This document shows, in pieces, positions 51,726-60,959 of a DNA stretch of 64,000 nt (position 1 is the stretch's first letter; the number at the start of each line of letters is the position of its first letter). The stretch spans positions 1 to 64,000 of the forward strand of contig PHCQ01000022.1 in assembly GCA_002840835.1 (NCBI GenBank). The letters are read 5' to 3'. Both the position numbers and the translations under genes were made by a program. A model generated the notes under the pieces. It was given only the letters and a program-made list of their open reading frames with translations. It was not told the origin of the DNA and ran no database searches. Origin of the DNA: Betaproteobacteria bacterium HGW-Betaproteobacteria-16 (GTDB lineage Bacteria; Pseudomonadota; Gammaproteobacteria; Burkholderiales; Burkholderiaceae_C).

Positions 51726-52526
51726 ATGCAAAAACAAAGGGTATTGGTGGGCGTGGTGGGGTTCAGCGATGTGGAGCGCCACGCACTCAACACAGTTTTC
51801 CGGCTTTCGGAAGAGCGGGATCTCTCTTATGGACCATGGACGCCACCTACGGCGGCCGACCCCAAACCCTCCCTGGCCCCTCCCCAGGTCATGCTCGTGG
51901 ATGGCAGCTCGGCCGAGGCCGTGCTTTCCCACGCCAGGCAGTTGCCTCGCGGTCAATGGCTCATCTGGGTCGGGCCAGACGCGCCGGAGCACGCCTGGCG
52001 GGTGCTGGAGAGGCCCATCCAGTGGGTGAACATCCTGCATGATCTGGACGCGGTGTTCGCTGTGCACCAGGCCGATTCGGGCCTGCTGGATCTGGACATC
52101 ACGTCGCCCGCAAACTTGCACGAAGACCCGTCTGCAGCCGGAACACCTCCCAAGCGTGCCATTCTGGTGGGCGTCAGCGAAGATGAGGCAGCACTGCTGC
52201 GCAACAGCCTGAGCCTGGCTGGCGTGGAGGAGGTGGACACGGCGACCACCACCAACGACACGATCGATCTCCTGGGGCGCAACCTGTACCGCTGCGGCGT
52301 GTTCAATCTCGACGATCAGCACATCGACCCCTGGACACTGATGGCGCTGTTTCGGCGGCGCAACAGAGACGCCTTGCCGGTCGCGATCAGCGAGTTGGCA
52401 GGGCCATTGGCCGGGTGGTGGAGCCGCCGGCGCACCCGACGCAACGCCGAACGTCTGGGTATTGCCGCTCTGCTCGCGCGCCCGCTCCAGCCAGAAGAAC
52501 TGTCGAAGTGGATGGAACGTCTCTGA
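51726..52526 (+). CDS. Hypothetical protein with two degenerate receiver-like domains
   Basis: N-terminal RVLVGVVGFSDVERHALNTVF...VMLVDGSS and C-terminal RAILVGVSEDEAALLRNSLSLAGVEEVDTATTTNDTIDLL...CGVFNLDDQ...ALLARPLQPEELSKWMERL resemble REC folds; no output domain. Confidence 0.6.
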   Translation: MQKQRVLVGVVGFSDVERHALNTVFRLSEERDLSYGPWTPPTAADPKPSLAPPQVMLVDGSSAEAVLSHARQLPRGQWLIWVGPDAPEHAWRVLERPIQWVNILHDLDAVFAVHQADSGLLDLDITSPANLHEDPSAAGTPPKRAILVGVSEDEAALLRNSLSLAGVEEVDTATTTNDTIDLLGRNLYRCGVFNLDDQHIDPWTLMALFRRRNRDALPVAISELAGPLAGWWSRRRTRRNAERLGIAALLARPLQPEELSKWMERL

Positions 52527-52540
52527 ACAGGCCCTAATCG

Positions 52541-53737
52541 TCAGGACGATGATCTTCGCGCCTGCCTCCAGGCGAAACGGGCCGGGTCGATGGCTGCGAC
52601 CAGATCCTGGTCCGCATCGAAGGACTCACCCTGTATCTGCGACGCCAGAAGCCTGGCGCACCAGTGAGCAAGCGTGATTCCGCGAGACCCCAAAGCGCTC
52701 AGCATGTACAGACCCGGTTCGCGTGGTGTGTCCGCCAGACTGGGCAGGCGGCGTTTCCGGACCTCCTTCAGCCGAAGAAGGGCGTTGTTGGCCGGCAAGG
52801 CACCTGCCAGGGGCAGCCGGTCCAGGGAAGCACAGCGAACCCCTGCCCAGCCCAGGAGTTTGTTGGCGGCTGCGGCCTCGTGCAGGCGTGAGGCAGCCTG
52901 TGGGTTCATGGCCTGCAGACTCTGCGCGTTGCGCTCGTGACCATCGCTCGTGATGTCCGTGCTGGCGTCTCCCCGCACGTAAGTGGAACCCATCGCCCAG
53001 ATCCGCGAGGGCCACGCGGGTGCCAGGCCATGGTCTTCATAACAGGGCACATACACGCCGTTGTCTCGCTGTGGTCGTTCGGCCAGCGGTTCTCCCGTCA
53101 GTTCGGCCAGCGACATTTGTCCTTTGACCGGTCGCAGCGGCAGGGCGCCCATGGGCAACTCGACGTCAGGGCCCATCAGCAGTGCGAGGCTGCCGAAGGC
53201 CGCGCACACCACCACCACGGGGGCTTCCGCAAGCATCGAACCGTCTGACGCCACCGCCTGCCAGGTGGCGGTCGTTTTTGCTGCGCCTTCCCCGGCGTCG
53301 GTGTCTGAACGAGCCCGCCTCAGATATGCCACGGGTTGATTCCAGTGCGCAGTCAAGCGGCCCAGCCGGTTGGCTTCGTCGAGCCAGGCATGAACCAATG
53401 CCGCAGGCCGCACTAGTGAAGCTGGCCACCGACCCGCGTCGTGGCTCAGGTTGTCCACTTCGCAAGCTTGCCAGCCCTGTCCCTGAGGCAGCAGGCGTTC
53501 CAGTTCGGCACGCGTGGCTGCCACGCCCAGCGCAGACAACCGCGAGAGTGGCGTGGGTGCCCTCGTGACATGCGGGCTGAGCATGCCGACCGGTAACGCA
53601 GAGGCGGCCATGGCTGGCTCTTTGGCCGCGTCCAGCAGGGTCAGCCGCCAGCCCTTGGCTGCCAGTGCTGAACAGACGGCGGCGCCTGCCAGACCAGCAC
53701 CGATCACCAGCGCATGGCGCGACCGGTCAGCCTGCAC
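52541..53737 (-). CDS. FAD-dependent oxidoreductase (MnmC C-terminal/DadA-like)
   Basis: HALVIGAGLAGAAVCSALAAKGWRLTLLDAAKEPAMAASALPVGMLSPHV...ALGSRGITLAHWCARLLASQI. Confidence 0.82.
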   Translation of the reverse strand: MQADRSRHALVIGAGLAGAAVCSALAAKGWRLTLLDAAKEPAMAASALPVGMLSPHVTRAPTPLSRLSALGVAATRAELERLLPQGQGWQACEVDNLSHDAGRWPASLVRPAALVHAWLDEANRLGRLTAHWNQPVAYLRRARSDTDAGEGAAKTTATWQAVASDGSMLAEAPVVVVCAAFGSLALLMGPDVELPMGALPLRPVKGQMSLAELTGEPLAERPQRDNGVYVPCYEDHGLAPAWPSRIWAMGSTYVRGDASTDITSDGHERNAQSLQAMNPQAASRLHEAAAANKLLGWAGVRCASLDRLPLAGALPANNALLRLKEVRKRRLPSLADTPREPGLYMLSALGSRGITLAHWCARLLASQIQGESFDADQDLVAAIDPARFAWRQARRSSS

Positions 53738-53790
53738 GAACGAGCCTTGCGCTCCGGGTCGATGTTCGGATGCTGATCACACTCGGGTGA

Positions 53791-54069
53791 TCAGGCCGGG
53801 TCAGAGGGAGGTACGTAGCCGGCGGCTGCGTCGGCGCCTTCGCCAAAGAAGTGTTTTTCCATCTGGCGGGCCAGGTACTGACGCGCGCGGGCGTCGGCCA
53901 GGTTCAGGCGGTTTTCGTTCAGCAGCATGGTCTGGTGTTTGAGCCACGCTGCCCATGCTTCTTTGCTCACGTTTTCATAGATGCGCTTGCCCAATTCACC
54001 AGGGTAGGGGGGGAAGTCCAGGCCTTCGGCCTCTTTGCCGAGCTTGATGCAGTTGACGGTACGGGCCAT
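53791..54069 (-). CDS. yggX: Fe(2+)-trafficking protein (YggX family)
   Basis: [57 protein letters not shown]. Confidence 0.96.
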   Translation of the reverse strand: MARTVNCIKLGKEAEGLDFPPYPGELGKRIYENVSKEAWAAWLKHQTMLLNENRLNLADARARQYLARQMEKHFFGEGADAAAGYVPPSDPA

Positions 54070-54203
54070 GTCGAAATCCTTGCTGTGTCTGATTGGGAAA
54101 GGTGAAATTGTGCCCGCTTTGGGAAACTTGCCTGGCGAATGGTGTTCCAATTGCCGCGCGGGCATCCAGTGAATGCCTTCTTCAAGGCCCAACCCTTCCT
54201 CTC

Positions 54204-54698
54204 ATGTTGAACTTCTCGAACACCAGACTCTGGCTGACCCTGATTTCCGTTGGCAGCATTGCCATGCTCGCCTTTGGCCTGTACCTGCAGCATTCGGTGG
54301 GGCTGGAGCCTTGCCCGATGTGCATTGTTCAGCGGTATGCCCTGATTCTGGTGGCCGTGGTGGCCGGTCTGGCGGCGATCTTCGGCCAGCGCGCGGCCCA
54401 GACGACCGGTCTGGTGACCATGGGTGCATTCGCAGCATTCGGTGCGTTTGTGGCGGCGCGCCAAAGCTGGTTGCAATGGAATCCGCCTGAGATTCTGAGC
54501 TGCGGCCGGGACTTTTTTGGAATGATCGAGTCGTTCCCGCTCAAGCGGGCGATTCCGATGATCTTCAAGGGCAGTGGCGACTGCTCGGCCATCGACTGGA
54601 CCTTTCTGGGTCTGTCGATTGCCAACTGGACGTTTCTGACCTTTTCCGGCATCACCGTCATGTCGATCATCCTGCTGATGAGTCGCCGCAGCAGGTGA
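54204..54698 (+). CDS. dsbB: Disulfide bond formation protein B
   Basis: YLQHSVGLEPCPMCIVQRYALI (CxxC), periplasmic CGRD and GSGDCSAIDW cysteines, 4 TM. Confidence 0.93.
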   Translation: MLNFSNTRLWLTLISVGSIAMLAFGLYLQHSVGLEPCPMCIVQRYALILVAVVAGLAAIFGQRAAQTTGLVTMGAFAAFGAFVAARQSWLQWNPPEILSCGRDFFGMIESFPLKRAIPMIFKGSGDCSAIDWTFLGLSIANWTFLTFSGITVMSIILLMSRRSR

Positions 54699-54730
54699 GC
54701 GATTTTCTGTGTGGCTGAACGCCCGCAGCG

Positions 54731-56071
54731 TCAACCCAGCTTCTTCACCAGAACCTGGCTTTTACGGTCCCAGTTGTACTTGCGCTTGCGCGCTTCGGGC
54801 AGCCAGTCGGCGTTGACCTGGATAAAGCCCCGCTTGAGGAACCAGTGCATGGTTCGGGTGGTGAGCACGAAGATGCTTTGAAGGCCCTGTGCGCGAGCCC
54901 GGCTCTCTATGCGCTTGAGCAGACGCTCACCATCGCCTTGGCTTTGCGTGTCAGGTGACACGGTCAGCGCTGCCATTTCGCCTGTGCGCTCTTCAGGATA
55001 AGGGTAGAGCGCGGCGCAGCCGAAGATCACGCCATCGTGTTCGATGATGGTGTAGTAGCCGGCGTCGCGTTCGATCTCTGTCCGGTCACGTTTGACCAGC
55101 GTGCCGTCTTTCTCAAACGGTTCGATCAGCGCCACGATGCCGCTGACGTCGTCCATGGTCGCTTCGCGAACGCTTTCGAGCTTTTCGTCGACCACCATGG
55201 TGCCGATGCCATCGTGGGTATAGATCTCCAGCAGCAGCGCGCCATCCACCGAGAAAGGCAGGATGTGGCTGCGTTCCACGCCGCCCTCGCAGGCTCGAAT
55301 GCAGTGCTGGAGGTAGAAGGCCGGGTCGGTGGGCTGAGAGGGCGCCGGCAGGGCGCCAATCATTTTTTTTGCCTCGGCCAGGGGCAGCTCGGTGTCGATT
55401 TCGCTCTCCGGATCGGCGGCGTCGACCCGGATGCCCGGCACTTCCGTCAGGAACATCAGCTTGTCCACCTGCAGCGCGACAGCCACCGAGGTGGCCACAT
55501 CCTCCATGGTCAGGTTGAACGCCTCGCCGGTGGGCGAAAATCCGAAGGGTGAGAGCAGCACCATGGCGCCCATGTCCAGCGTGCGCTGGATGCCTTCGGT
55601 GTCCACCTTGCGCACCAGTCCGGAGTGAAGAAAGTCAACGCCATCGATCAGGCCGACGGGGCGGGCCGAGATGAAGTTGCCTGAAATCACCCGAACGGTG
55701 GCCCCCGCCATGGGTGTGTTGGGCAGCCCCTGGCTGAATGCGGCTTCGATTTCATAGCGCAACTGACCCGCAGCCTCCTGGGCGCAATCCAGCGCCACGG
55801 AGTCGGTGATGCGCATGCCGTGGGAATAGCGGGGCTGGTGGCCCTTGGCCAGCAGCTGTTCGTTCACCTGCGGCCTGAAGCCGTGCACCAGCACGATCTT
55901 CACGCCCATGCTCTGGATCAGTGCCAGGTCCTGCGCCACGTTTTGCAGCTTGCCAGCTGCGATCGCTTCACCTGCAATACCCACCACCAGCGTATTGCTT
56001 CGGTGCTTGTGGATGTAGGGCGCAACCGACCGGAACCAGGGCACGAAGGTGAAGTTGAAGACGTTGGACAT
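54731..56071 (-). CDS. argA: Amino-acid N-acetyltransferase (N-acetylglutamate synthase)
   Basis: N-terminal amino acid kinase-like domain (IVLVHGFRPQVNEQL) plus C-terminal GNAT domain. Confidence 0.95.
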   Translation of the reverse strand: MSNVFNFTFVPWFRSVAPYIHKHRSNTLVVGIAGEAIAAGKLQNVAQDLALIQSMGVKIVLVHGFRPQVNEQLLAKGHQPRYSHGMRITDSVALDCAQEAAGQLRYEIEAAFSQGLPNTPMAGATVRVISGNFISARPVGLIDGVDFLHSGLVRKVDTEGIQRTLDMGAMVLLSPFGFSPTGEAFNLTMEDVATSVAVALQVDKLMFLTEVPGIRVDAADPESEIDTELPLAEAKKMIGALPAPSQPTDPAFYLQHCIRACEGGVERSHILPFSVDGALLLEIYTHDGIGTMVVDEKLESVREATMDDVSGIVALIEPFEKDGTLVKRDRTEIERDAGYYTIIEHDGVIFGCAALYPYPEERTGEMAALTVSPDTQSQGDGERLLKRIESRARAQGLQSIFVLTTRTMHWFLKRGFIQVNADWLPEARKRKYNWDRKSQVLVKKLG

Positions 56072-56133
56072 GGCGGTGGTGGGCGGGCGGGCAGCGTCGG
56101 ATCTGTGCGGGGATAATTGCGGGTTGCCCGATT

Positions 56134-59100
56134 TTGACCGAAGTCAGACCCTTGTCCTCCACACCGCTGAACATCGACTTTCCCGAATCCCTGCCAGTCT
56201 CCGGGCGCCGCGAGGAAATCGAGGCCGCCATGCGCGACCACCAGGTGGTCATCGTCTGCGGCGAAACCGGCTCGGGCAAGACCACGCAGTTGCCCAAGAT
56301 CGCCCTGCAGATGGGGCGTGGCAAGCTCAACGCGAAACCCGGCCAGCGCCCGCAGTTGATCGGCCACACTCAGCCGCGCCGCATCGCGGCATCCAGCGTG
56401 GCCAAGCGCATCGCCGAAGAACTGAAGACGCCGCTGGGTGAGGTAGTGGGCTTCAAGGTGCGGTTCCAGGACCGGCTGAGCAAGGACGCTTCGGTCAAGC
56501 TGATGACCGACGGCATCCTGCTCGCAGAAACGCAGACCGACCCTGACCTGCGCGCCTACGACACGATCATCATTGACGAGGCGCACGAACGCAGCCTCAA
56601 CATCGACTTCCTGCTGGGCTATCTGCGCCAGTTGCTGCCGCGCCGGCCCGATCTGAAGGTGGTGGTGACTTCCGCCACCATCGATGCCCAGCGTTTTGCT
56701 GACTACTTCGCATCGAAAAAGGGCCCAGCACCGGTCATTCAGGTGTCGGGCCGTACTTTCCCGGTCGAAGTGCGCTGGCGCCCATTCGAGGAAAGCCGCG
56801 ACTACGACCTGAACAGCGCCATCACCGACGCAGTGGATGAGCTCTGGCGGGGTCCACAGGGAGGTGACATCCTGGTGTTCCTGCCTGGGGAGCGCGAAAT
56901 CCGCGAAGCCACCGACCACCTGCGCAAACACCTCAGCCACATTCCCACACTTCGCAACGCCGAGGTGCTGCCGCTGTTTGCGCGCCTGAGCCAGGCTGAG
57001 CAGGACCGCATTTTCCAGGACCACAGCGGTCGGCGCATCGTGCTCTCGACCAACGTGGCCGAGACCTCGCTCACCGTGCCCGGCATCCGCTACGTGATCG
57101 ATGCCGGCACGGCGCGTGTGAAGCGCTACAGCTTCCGTCAGAAGGTGGAGCAGCTGATGGTGGAGCCGATCAGCCAGGCGGCGGCCAACCAGCGAGCCGG
57201 GCGTTGCGGGCGCGTGGCCGACGGCATCTGCATCCGCCTGTACGACGAGGCCGGCTTCAACGGCCGACCGAAGTTCACCGACCCCGAGATCTTGCGAAGT
57301 TCCCTTGCGGGCGTGATCCTGCGCATGAAGGCGCTGCGCCTGGGTGCGGTGGAAGACTTCGCTTTCATCGAAGCGCCCCAGAAGCGCGCCATCGTGGATG
57401 GCTACCAGTTGCTGTCCGAACTGGGTGCGGTGGACGAGGCCAACGAGCTCACGCGTATCGGCCAGACACTTTCACGCCTGCCGCTGGACCCGAGGGTTGG
57501 CCGCATGATCCTGGAGGCGCAGCAGCGCGGCGCGCTCGACGAGGTGATGGTGATTGCGTCTGCACTGAGTCTGCAGGACGTGCGCGACCGGCCCATGGAC
57601 AAACAAGCCCAGGCCGACCAGGCACATGCCAAGTTCGACGACGAAAAGAGCGAGTTCAGCGGCACGCTCAAGCTCTGGAAGTGGCTGGAGGACACCAAGG
57701 GCGGGCATGGCAAAGACCACAAGCTCAGCCACAGGCAGTATGAGAACCTGTTGCGCGAGAACTTCATCAATGTGCGGCGCGTGCGCGAATGGCGCGACAT
57801 CCACACGCAGTTGCACACAGTGGTGGCCGAGCACAAATGGCAGATCAACATCGTGCCGGCCAGCTACGAGCAGCTGCACCTTTCCATGCTCGCCGGGCTG
57901 CTGGGCAATATCGGCCAGAAGAGCGAATCGGAGGATTGGTACCTGGGTGCACGTGGCATCAAGTTCTACCGTCACCCCGGTGCGAACCTGAGCAAGAAGC
58001 CCGGGCGCTGGATCGTTTGCGCCGAGCTGGTGGAAACCACACGCCTGTTCGGTCGCGGCATTGCTGCGATCGAACCGACCTGGCTGGAACAGGTGGGCGG
58101 CCATCTGATCAAAAAGCAGCTGCTCGACCCGCACTGGGAGAAGAAAGCCGCACGTGTGTCGGCCCTGGAACGCGCCACGCTCTACGGCATCGTGGTCTAC
58201 CACAACCGCCGCACCGACTACGGCCGGGTGGACCCGGCGGGGGCGCGCGAAATCTTCATCCGCGAGGCCCTGGTGGCTGGCGAATGGGACACGCGCCTTC
58301 CGTTCCTGGCGGCGAACCAGAAGCTGGTGAAACAGGTGGCCGAACTGGAGCACAAGTCGCGCCGGCAGGACGTGCTGGTGGACGACGAACTCATATATGC
58401 CTTCTACGATCAGCAACTGCCGGCCGACGTGTGCAATGGCGCGGGATTCGAACGCTGGTACCAGGGTGCGGTCAAGCTCAATCCCAAGCTCCTGCTGCTG
58501 ACCAAAGAAGAGCTGATGCGGCACGAGGCGGCCGGCATCACCACGCAGGCTTTTCCCAAGACACTGCGGCTGGGCGGTGTGGACTGCGCCTGCACGTACC
58601 TGCACGAGCCCGGCGACCCGCGCGATGGCCTGTCGGTCACGGTGCCCATCTTTGCGCTCAACCAGGTGAGCGACGACCGCTGCGACTGGCTGGTGCCAGG
58701 CATGCTCAAGGACAAGGTGCTGGCGCTGCTCAAGACGCTGCACCAGCGCCCTAGGTCGCGCCTGGTCCCGTTGCCGGCCACGGCTGAGCGCTTTGCAACT
58801 GCGCTGAATGAGCCGGCGGTGTTTGGTGCTGGCAACCTGATGGACGCCCTGCTGAAACTGGTGCGCGAAGCCACGCAGCTCGACATCGTGCGCAACGACA
58901 TCAAGGTGGACATGCTGAACGCCCACCACTTCATGCACCTGAGGGTGGTGGACGAACACGGCCGACAACTCGGACAGGGCCGCAACCTGGCCGCACTCAA
59001 GGCGGAACTGGGCAGTCAGGCACGCGGCGCGTTTCAGGCGCTGGCGTCGCTCAAGCTGGATCGCCTGCGCCCGGCCGCGCCCGAGCCCAAGACCGGGCCG

Positions 59101-60045
59101 ACACCCGCCAATGCCGGCAGTGCGCGCCGCGTCGTGGCCGATGCGCCCGCCGCGCCGACCGCCAGCGCCACGCAGCGTCACACCGGCTGGGACTTCGGCG
59201 AACTGCCCGAGTTGATGGAAATCCGCAAGGGCAGTCAGACCCTGATCGGCTTTCCTGCCCTGATGGACCTGGGTGATGCGGTCGGCATCGAGGTGTTTGA
59301 CGAACCCGAAGTGGCCCAGGCCCGCCACCGTGAAGGCCTGCGTCGCCTGTTTGCATTGCAGATCCGCGACGCGCTGAAGTACCTGGAGAAAAACCTGCCC
59401 GGCCTCATGACCATGGCCACGGCCTACATGCAGGTCGGCAAGACGGACAACGGATCGGGCGGCGGTACGCTGGAAGAGCTGCGCAGCCAGATCATTGAAC
59501 TCGCGCTGGACCGCGCCTTTCTGGCCGATCCGCTGCCCACTGACGAGGCTTCCTTCAAAAAGCGGGTGGAAGAGGGCCGGGGTCGCCTCACACTGATTTC
59601 GTCCGAGATCGCCCGCAACGCCGGCCTGATCCTGACCGAGTACGCGGCCGCAGCACGCAAGCTCAAAGACAGCAGGCCGCCTGCCGATGTGGCGACGGAC
59701 ATCGCCCAGCAACTGCAGCGCCTGGTGCCCAAGCGCTTTCTGCTAAGTACGCCGTATGCGCAGTTGCAGCATTTTCCGCGCTACCTCAAGGCCGTTCAGC
59801 TCAGGCTGGACAAGCTTCGTACCGACCCGGCTCGAGACGCCGCCCGCTACGCCGAGCTTCGACCCCAGGAGCAGCGCTTCTGGCGGTTGGTGGCCGAGCG
59901 AAAAGGCGTGCAGGACGCCCGCCTTCAAGAACTCAGGTGGCTGCTGGAAGAACTGCGCGTGAGCTTTTTTGCCCAGGAACTGCGCACACCGCAGCCGGTG
60001 AGCGTGAAGCGCCTGGACAAATGCTGGGCACAACTCGCTTTGTGA
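56134..60045 (+). CDS. hrpA: ATP-dependent RNA helicase HrpA
   Basis: VIVCGETGSGKTTQLPKIAL, DEAH box, SATIDAQRF, QRAGRCGRV; 1303 aa. Confidence 0.97.
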   Translation: MTEVRPLSSTPLNIDFPESLPVSGRREEIEAAMRDHQVVIVCGETGSGKTTQLPKIALQMGRGKLNAKPGQRPQLIGHTQPRRIAASSVAKRIAEELKTPLGEVVGFKVRFQDRLSKDASVKLMTDGILLAETQTDPDLRAYDTIIIDEAHERSLNIDFLLGYLRQLLPRRPDLKVVVTSATIDAQRFADYFASKKGPAPVIQVSGRTFPVEVRWRPFEESRDYDLNSAITDAVDELWRGPQGGDILVFLPGEREIREATDHLRKHLSHIPTLRNAEVLPLFARLSQAEQDRIFQDHSGRRIVLSTNVAETSLTVPGIRYVIDAGTARVKRYSFRQKVEQLMVEPISQAAANQRAGRCGRVADGICIRLYDEAGFNGRPKFTDPEILRSSLAGVILRMKALRLGAVEDFAFIEAPQKRAIVDGYQLLSELGAVDEANELTRIGQTLSRLPLDPRVGRMILEAQQRGALDEVMVIASALSLQDVRDRPMDKQAQADQAHAKFDDEKSEFSGTLKLWKWLEDTKGGHGKDHKLSHRQYENLLRENFINVRRVREWRDIHTQLHTVVAEHKWQINIVPASYEQLHLSMLAGLLGNIGQKSESEDWYLGARGIKFYRHPGANLSKKPGRWIVCAELVETTRLFGRGIAAIEPTWLEQVGGHLIKKQLLDPHWEKKAARVSALERATLYGIVVYHNRRTDYGRVDPAGAREIFIREALVAGEWDTRLPFLAANQKLVKQVAELEHKSRRQDVLVDDELIYAFYDQQLPADVCNGAGFERWYQGAVKLNPKLLLLTKEELMRHEAAGITTQAFPKTLRLGGVDCACTYLHEPGDPRDGLSVTVPIFALNQVSDDRCDWLVPGMLKDKVLALLKTLHQRPRSRLVPLPATAERFATALNEPAVFGAGNLMDALLKLVREATQLDIVRNDIKVDMLNAHHFMHLRVVDEHGRQLGQGRNLAALKAELGSQARGAFQALASLKLDRLRPAAPEPKTGPTPANAGSARRVVADAPAAPTASATQRHTGWDFGELPELMEIRKGSQTLIGFPALMDLGDAVGIEVFDEPEVAQARHREGLRRLFALQIRDALKYLEKNLPGLMTMATAYMQVGKTDNGSGGGTLEELRSQIIELALDRAFLADPLPTDEASFKKRVEEGRGRLTLISSEIARNAGLILTEYAAAARKLKDSRPPADVATDIAQQLQRLVPKRFLLSTPYAQLQHFPRYLKAVQLRLDKLRTDPARDAARYAELRPQEQRFWRLVAERKGVQDARLQELRWLLEELRVSFFAQELRTPQPVSVKRLDKCWAQLAL

Positions 60046-60215
60046 ACGCGGCGCGCCTTCACCCACGCCAGCAACACCGGTAACGTCCAGGCATGCGCCT
60101 TGCTCCCGCCGTTCGTCGGCGGATTGCCTGAGCGGTTGACAGGGCTTTCGCTGTTGCAGTTCACTGTCCGGGAAACTTCCTTGTGGCGGCAACGCCAAAC
60201 CGGTAGGGGCAACAA

Positions 60216-60932
60216 ATGGACAGACGGGAATTTGTTGAGGTTTGCGCTTTGAGCGCATCACCACTGGCTGCTGCGCTCTCGGGCGGCGCATGGGCGAATG
60301 ACGCCATTGCCCAGAGCTACGGACGGGTGCTGCTGGTGGATGAAACCGGCAAACCTCTCAAGACGGCCAGCCTGAAACCCCAGACCAACTACGTCTTTCA
60401 CTACCCCTTCGAAGCGACACCGGTGTTTTTGCTGGACCTGGGCAAGCCGGCAGCGCCGACGGCATTGCAGACAAAAGACAGGACGAGCTACCAATGGCCG
60501 GGAGGCGTTGGCCCGCAGCGCAGCGTGGTGGCCTTTTCCGCCATCTGTGCCCACAAACTGGTGTATCCGACCAAGGAGCTGAGCTTCATCAGTTTCCGCA
60601 AAGGCGCAGCCGTCAACCCGCAAACGCCGAGCAAGGGCAACGATCTCATTCATTGCTGTGCCGACCATAGCCAGTACGATCCGGCGCGTGGGGCCCGTGT
60701 CCTGTCGGGGCCAGCAGAACAACCACTTTGCGCCATCTTGCTGGACCACGATGCCGCTACAGACACCTTGACAGCCACCGGAACGCTGGGCGGTGAGCTG
60801 TTTGACGACTTCTTCAAGAAGTACGACATCAAGCTGAGTCTGGAAGTGGGGCCGAACGCCCGGAAAACCGTGGCCAGTCGCAGCACCGTCAAGGCGCTTG
60901 ATCGCTATTGTCGCAATCCGGTCCGTTGCTGA
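60216..60932 (+). CDS. Rieske [2Fe-2S] domain protein with probable Tat signal
   Basis: N-terminal MDRREFVEVCALSASPLAAAL; Rieske ligand pairs CAH and CADH (AICAHKLVYP ... HCCADHSQYD). Confidence 0.78.
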   Translation: MDRREFVEVCALSASPLAAALSGGAWANDAIAQSYGRVLLVDETGKPLKTASLKPQTNYVFHYPFEATPVFLLDLGKPAAPTALQTKDRTSYQWPGGVGPQRSVVAFSAICAHKLVYPTKELSFISFRKGAAVNPQTPSKGNDLIHCCADHSQYDPARGARVLSGPAEQPLCAILLDHDAATDTLTATGTLGGELFDDFFKKYDIKLSLEVGPNARKTVASRSTVKALDRYCRNPVRC

Positions 60933-60959
60933 CAGTCAGCAGCGTCTTCGGGCACTTGA

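Noticed and set aside
57472-59712. 746-aa minus-strand ORF antisense to hrpA, and similar long antisense ORFs (33885-35891, 9515-11386, 37793-39346)
   Set aside because: Each lies opposite a clearly conserved gene, is rich in His/Gln/Arg low-complexity sequence and matches no recognisable family. This is the usual high-GC artefact.
60106-60122. CCGCCG-TTCGT-CGGCGG hairpin after hrpA
   Set aside because: Short, no T-tract and expected by chance in GC-rich sequence; not strong enough to call a terminator.
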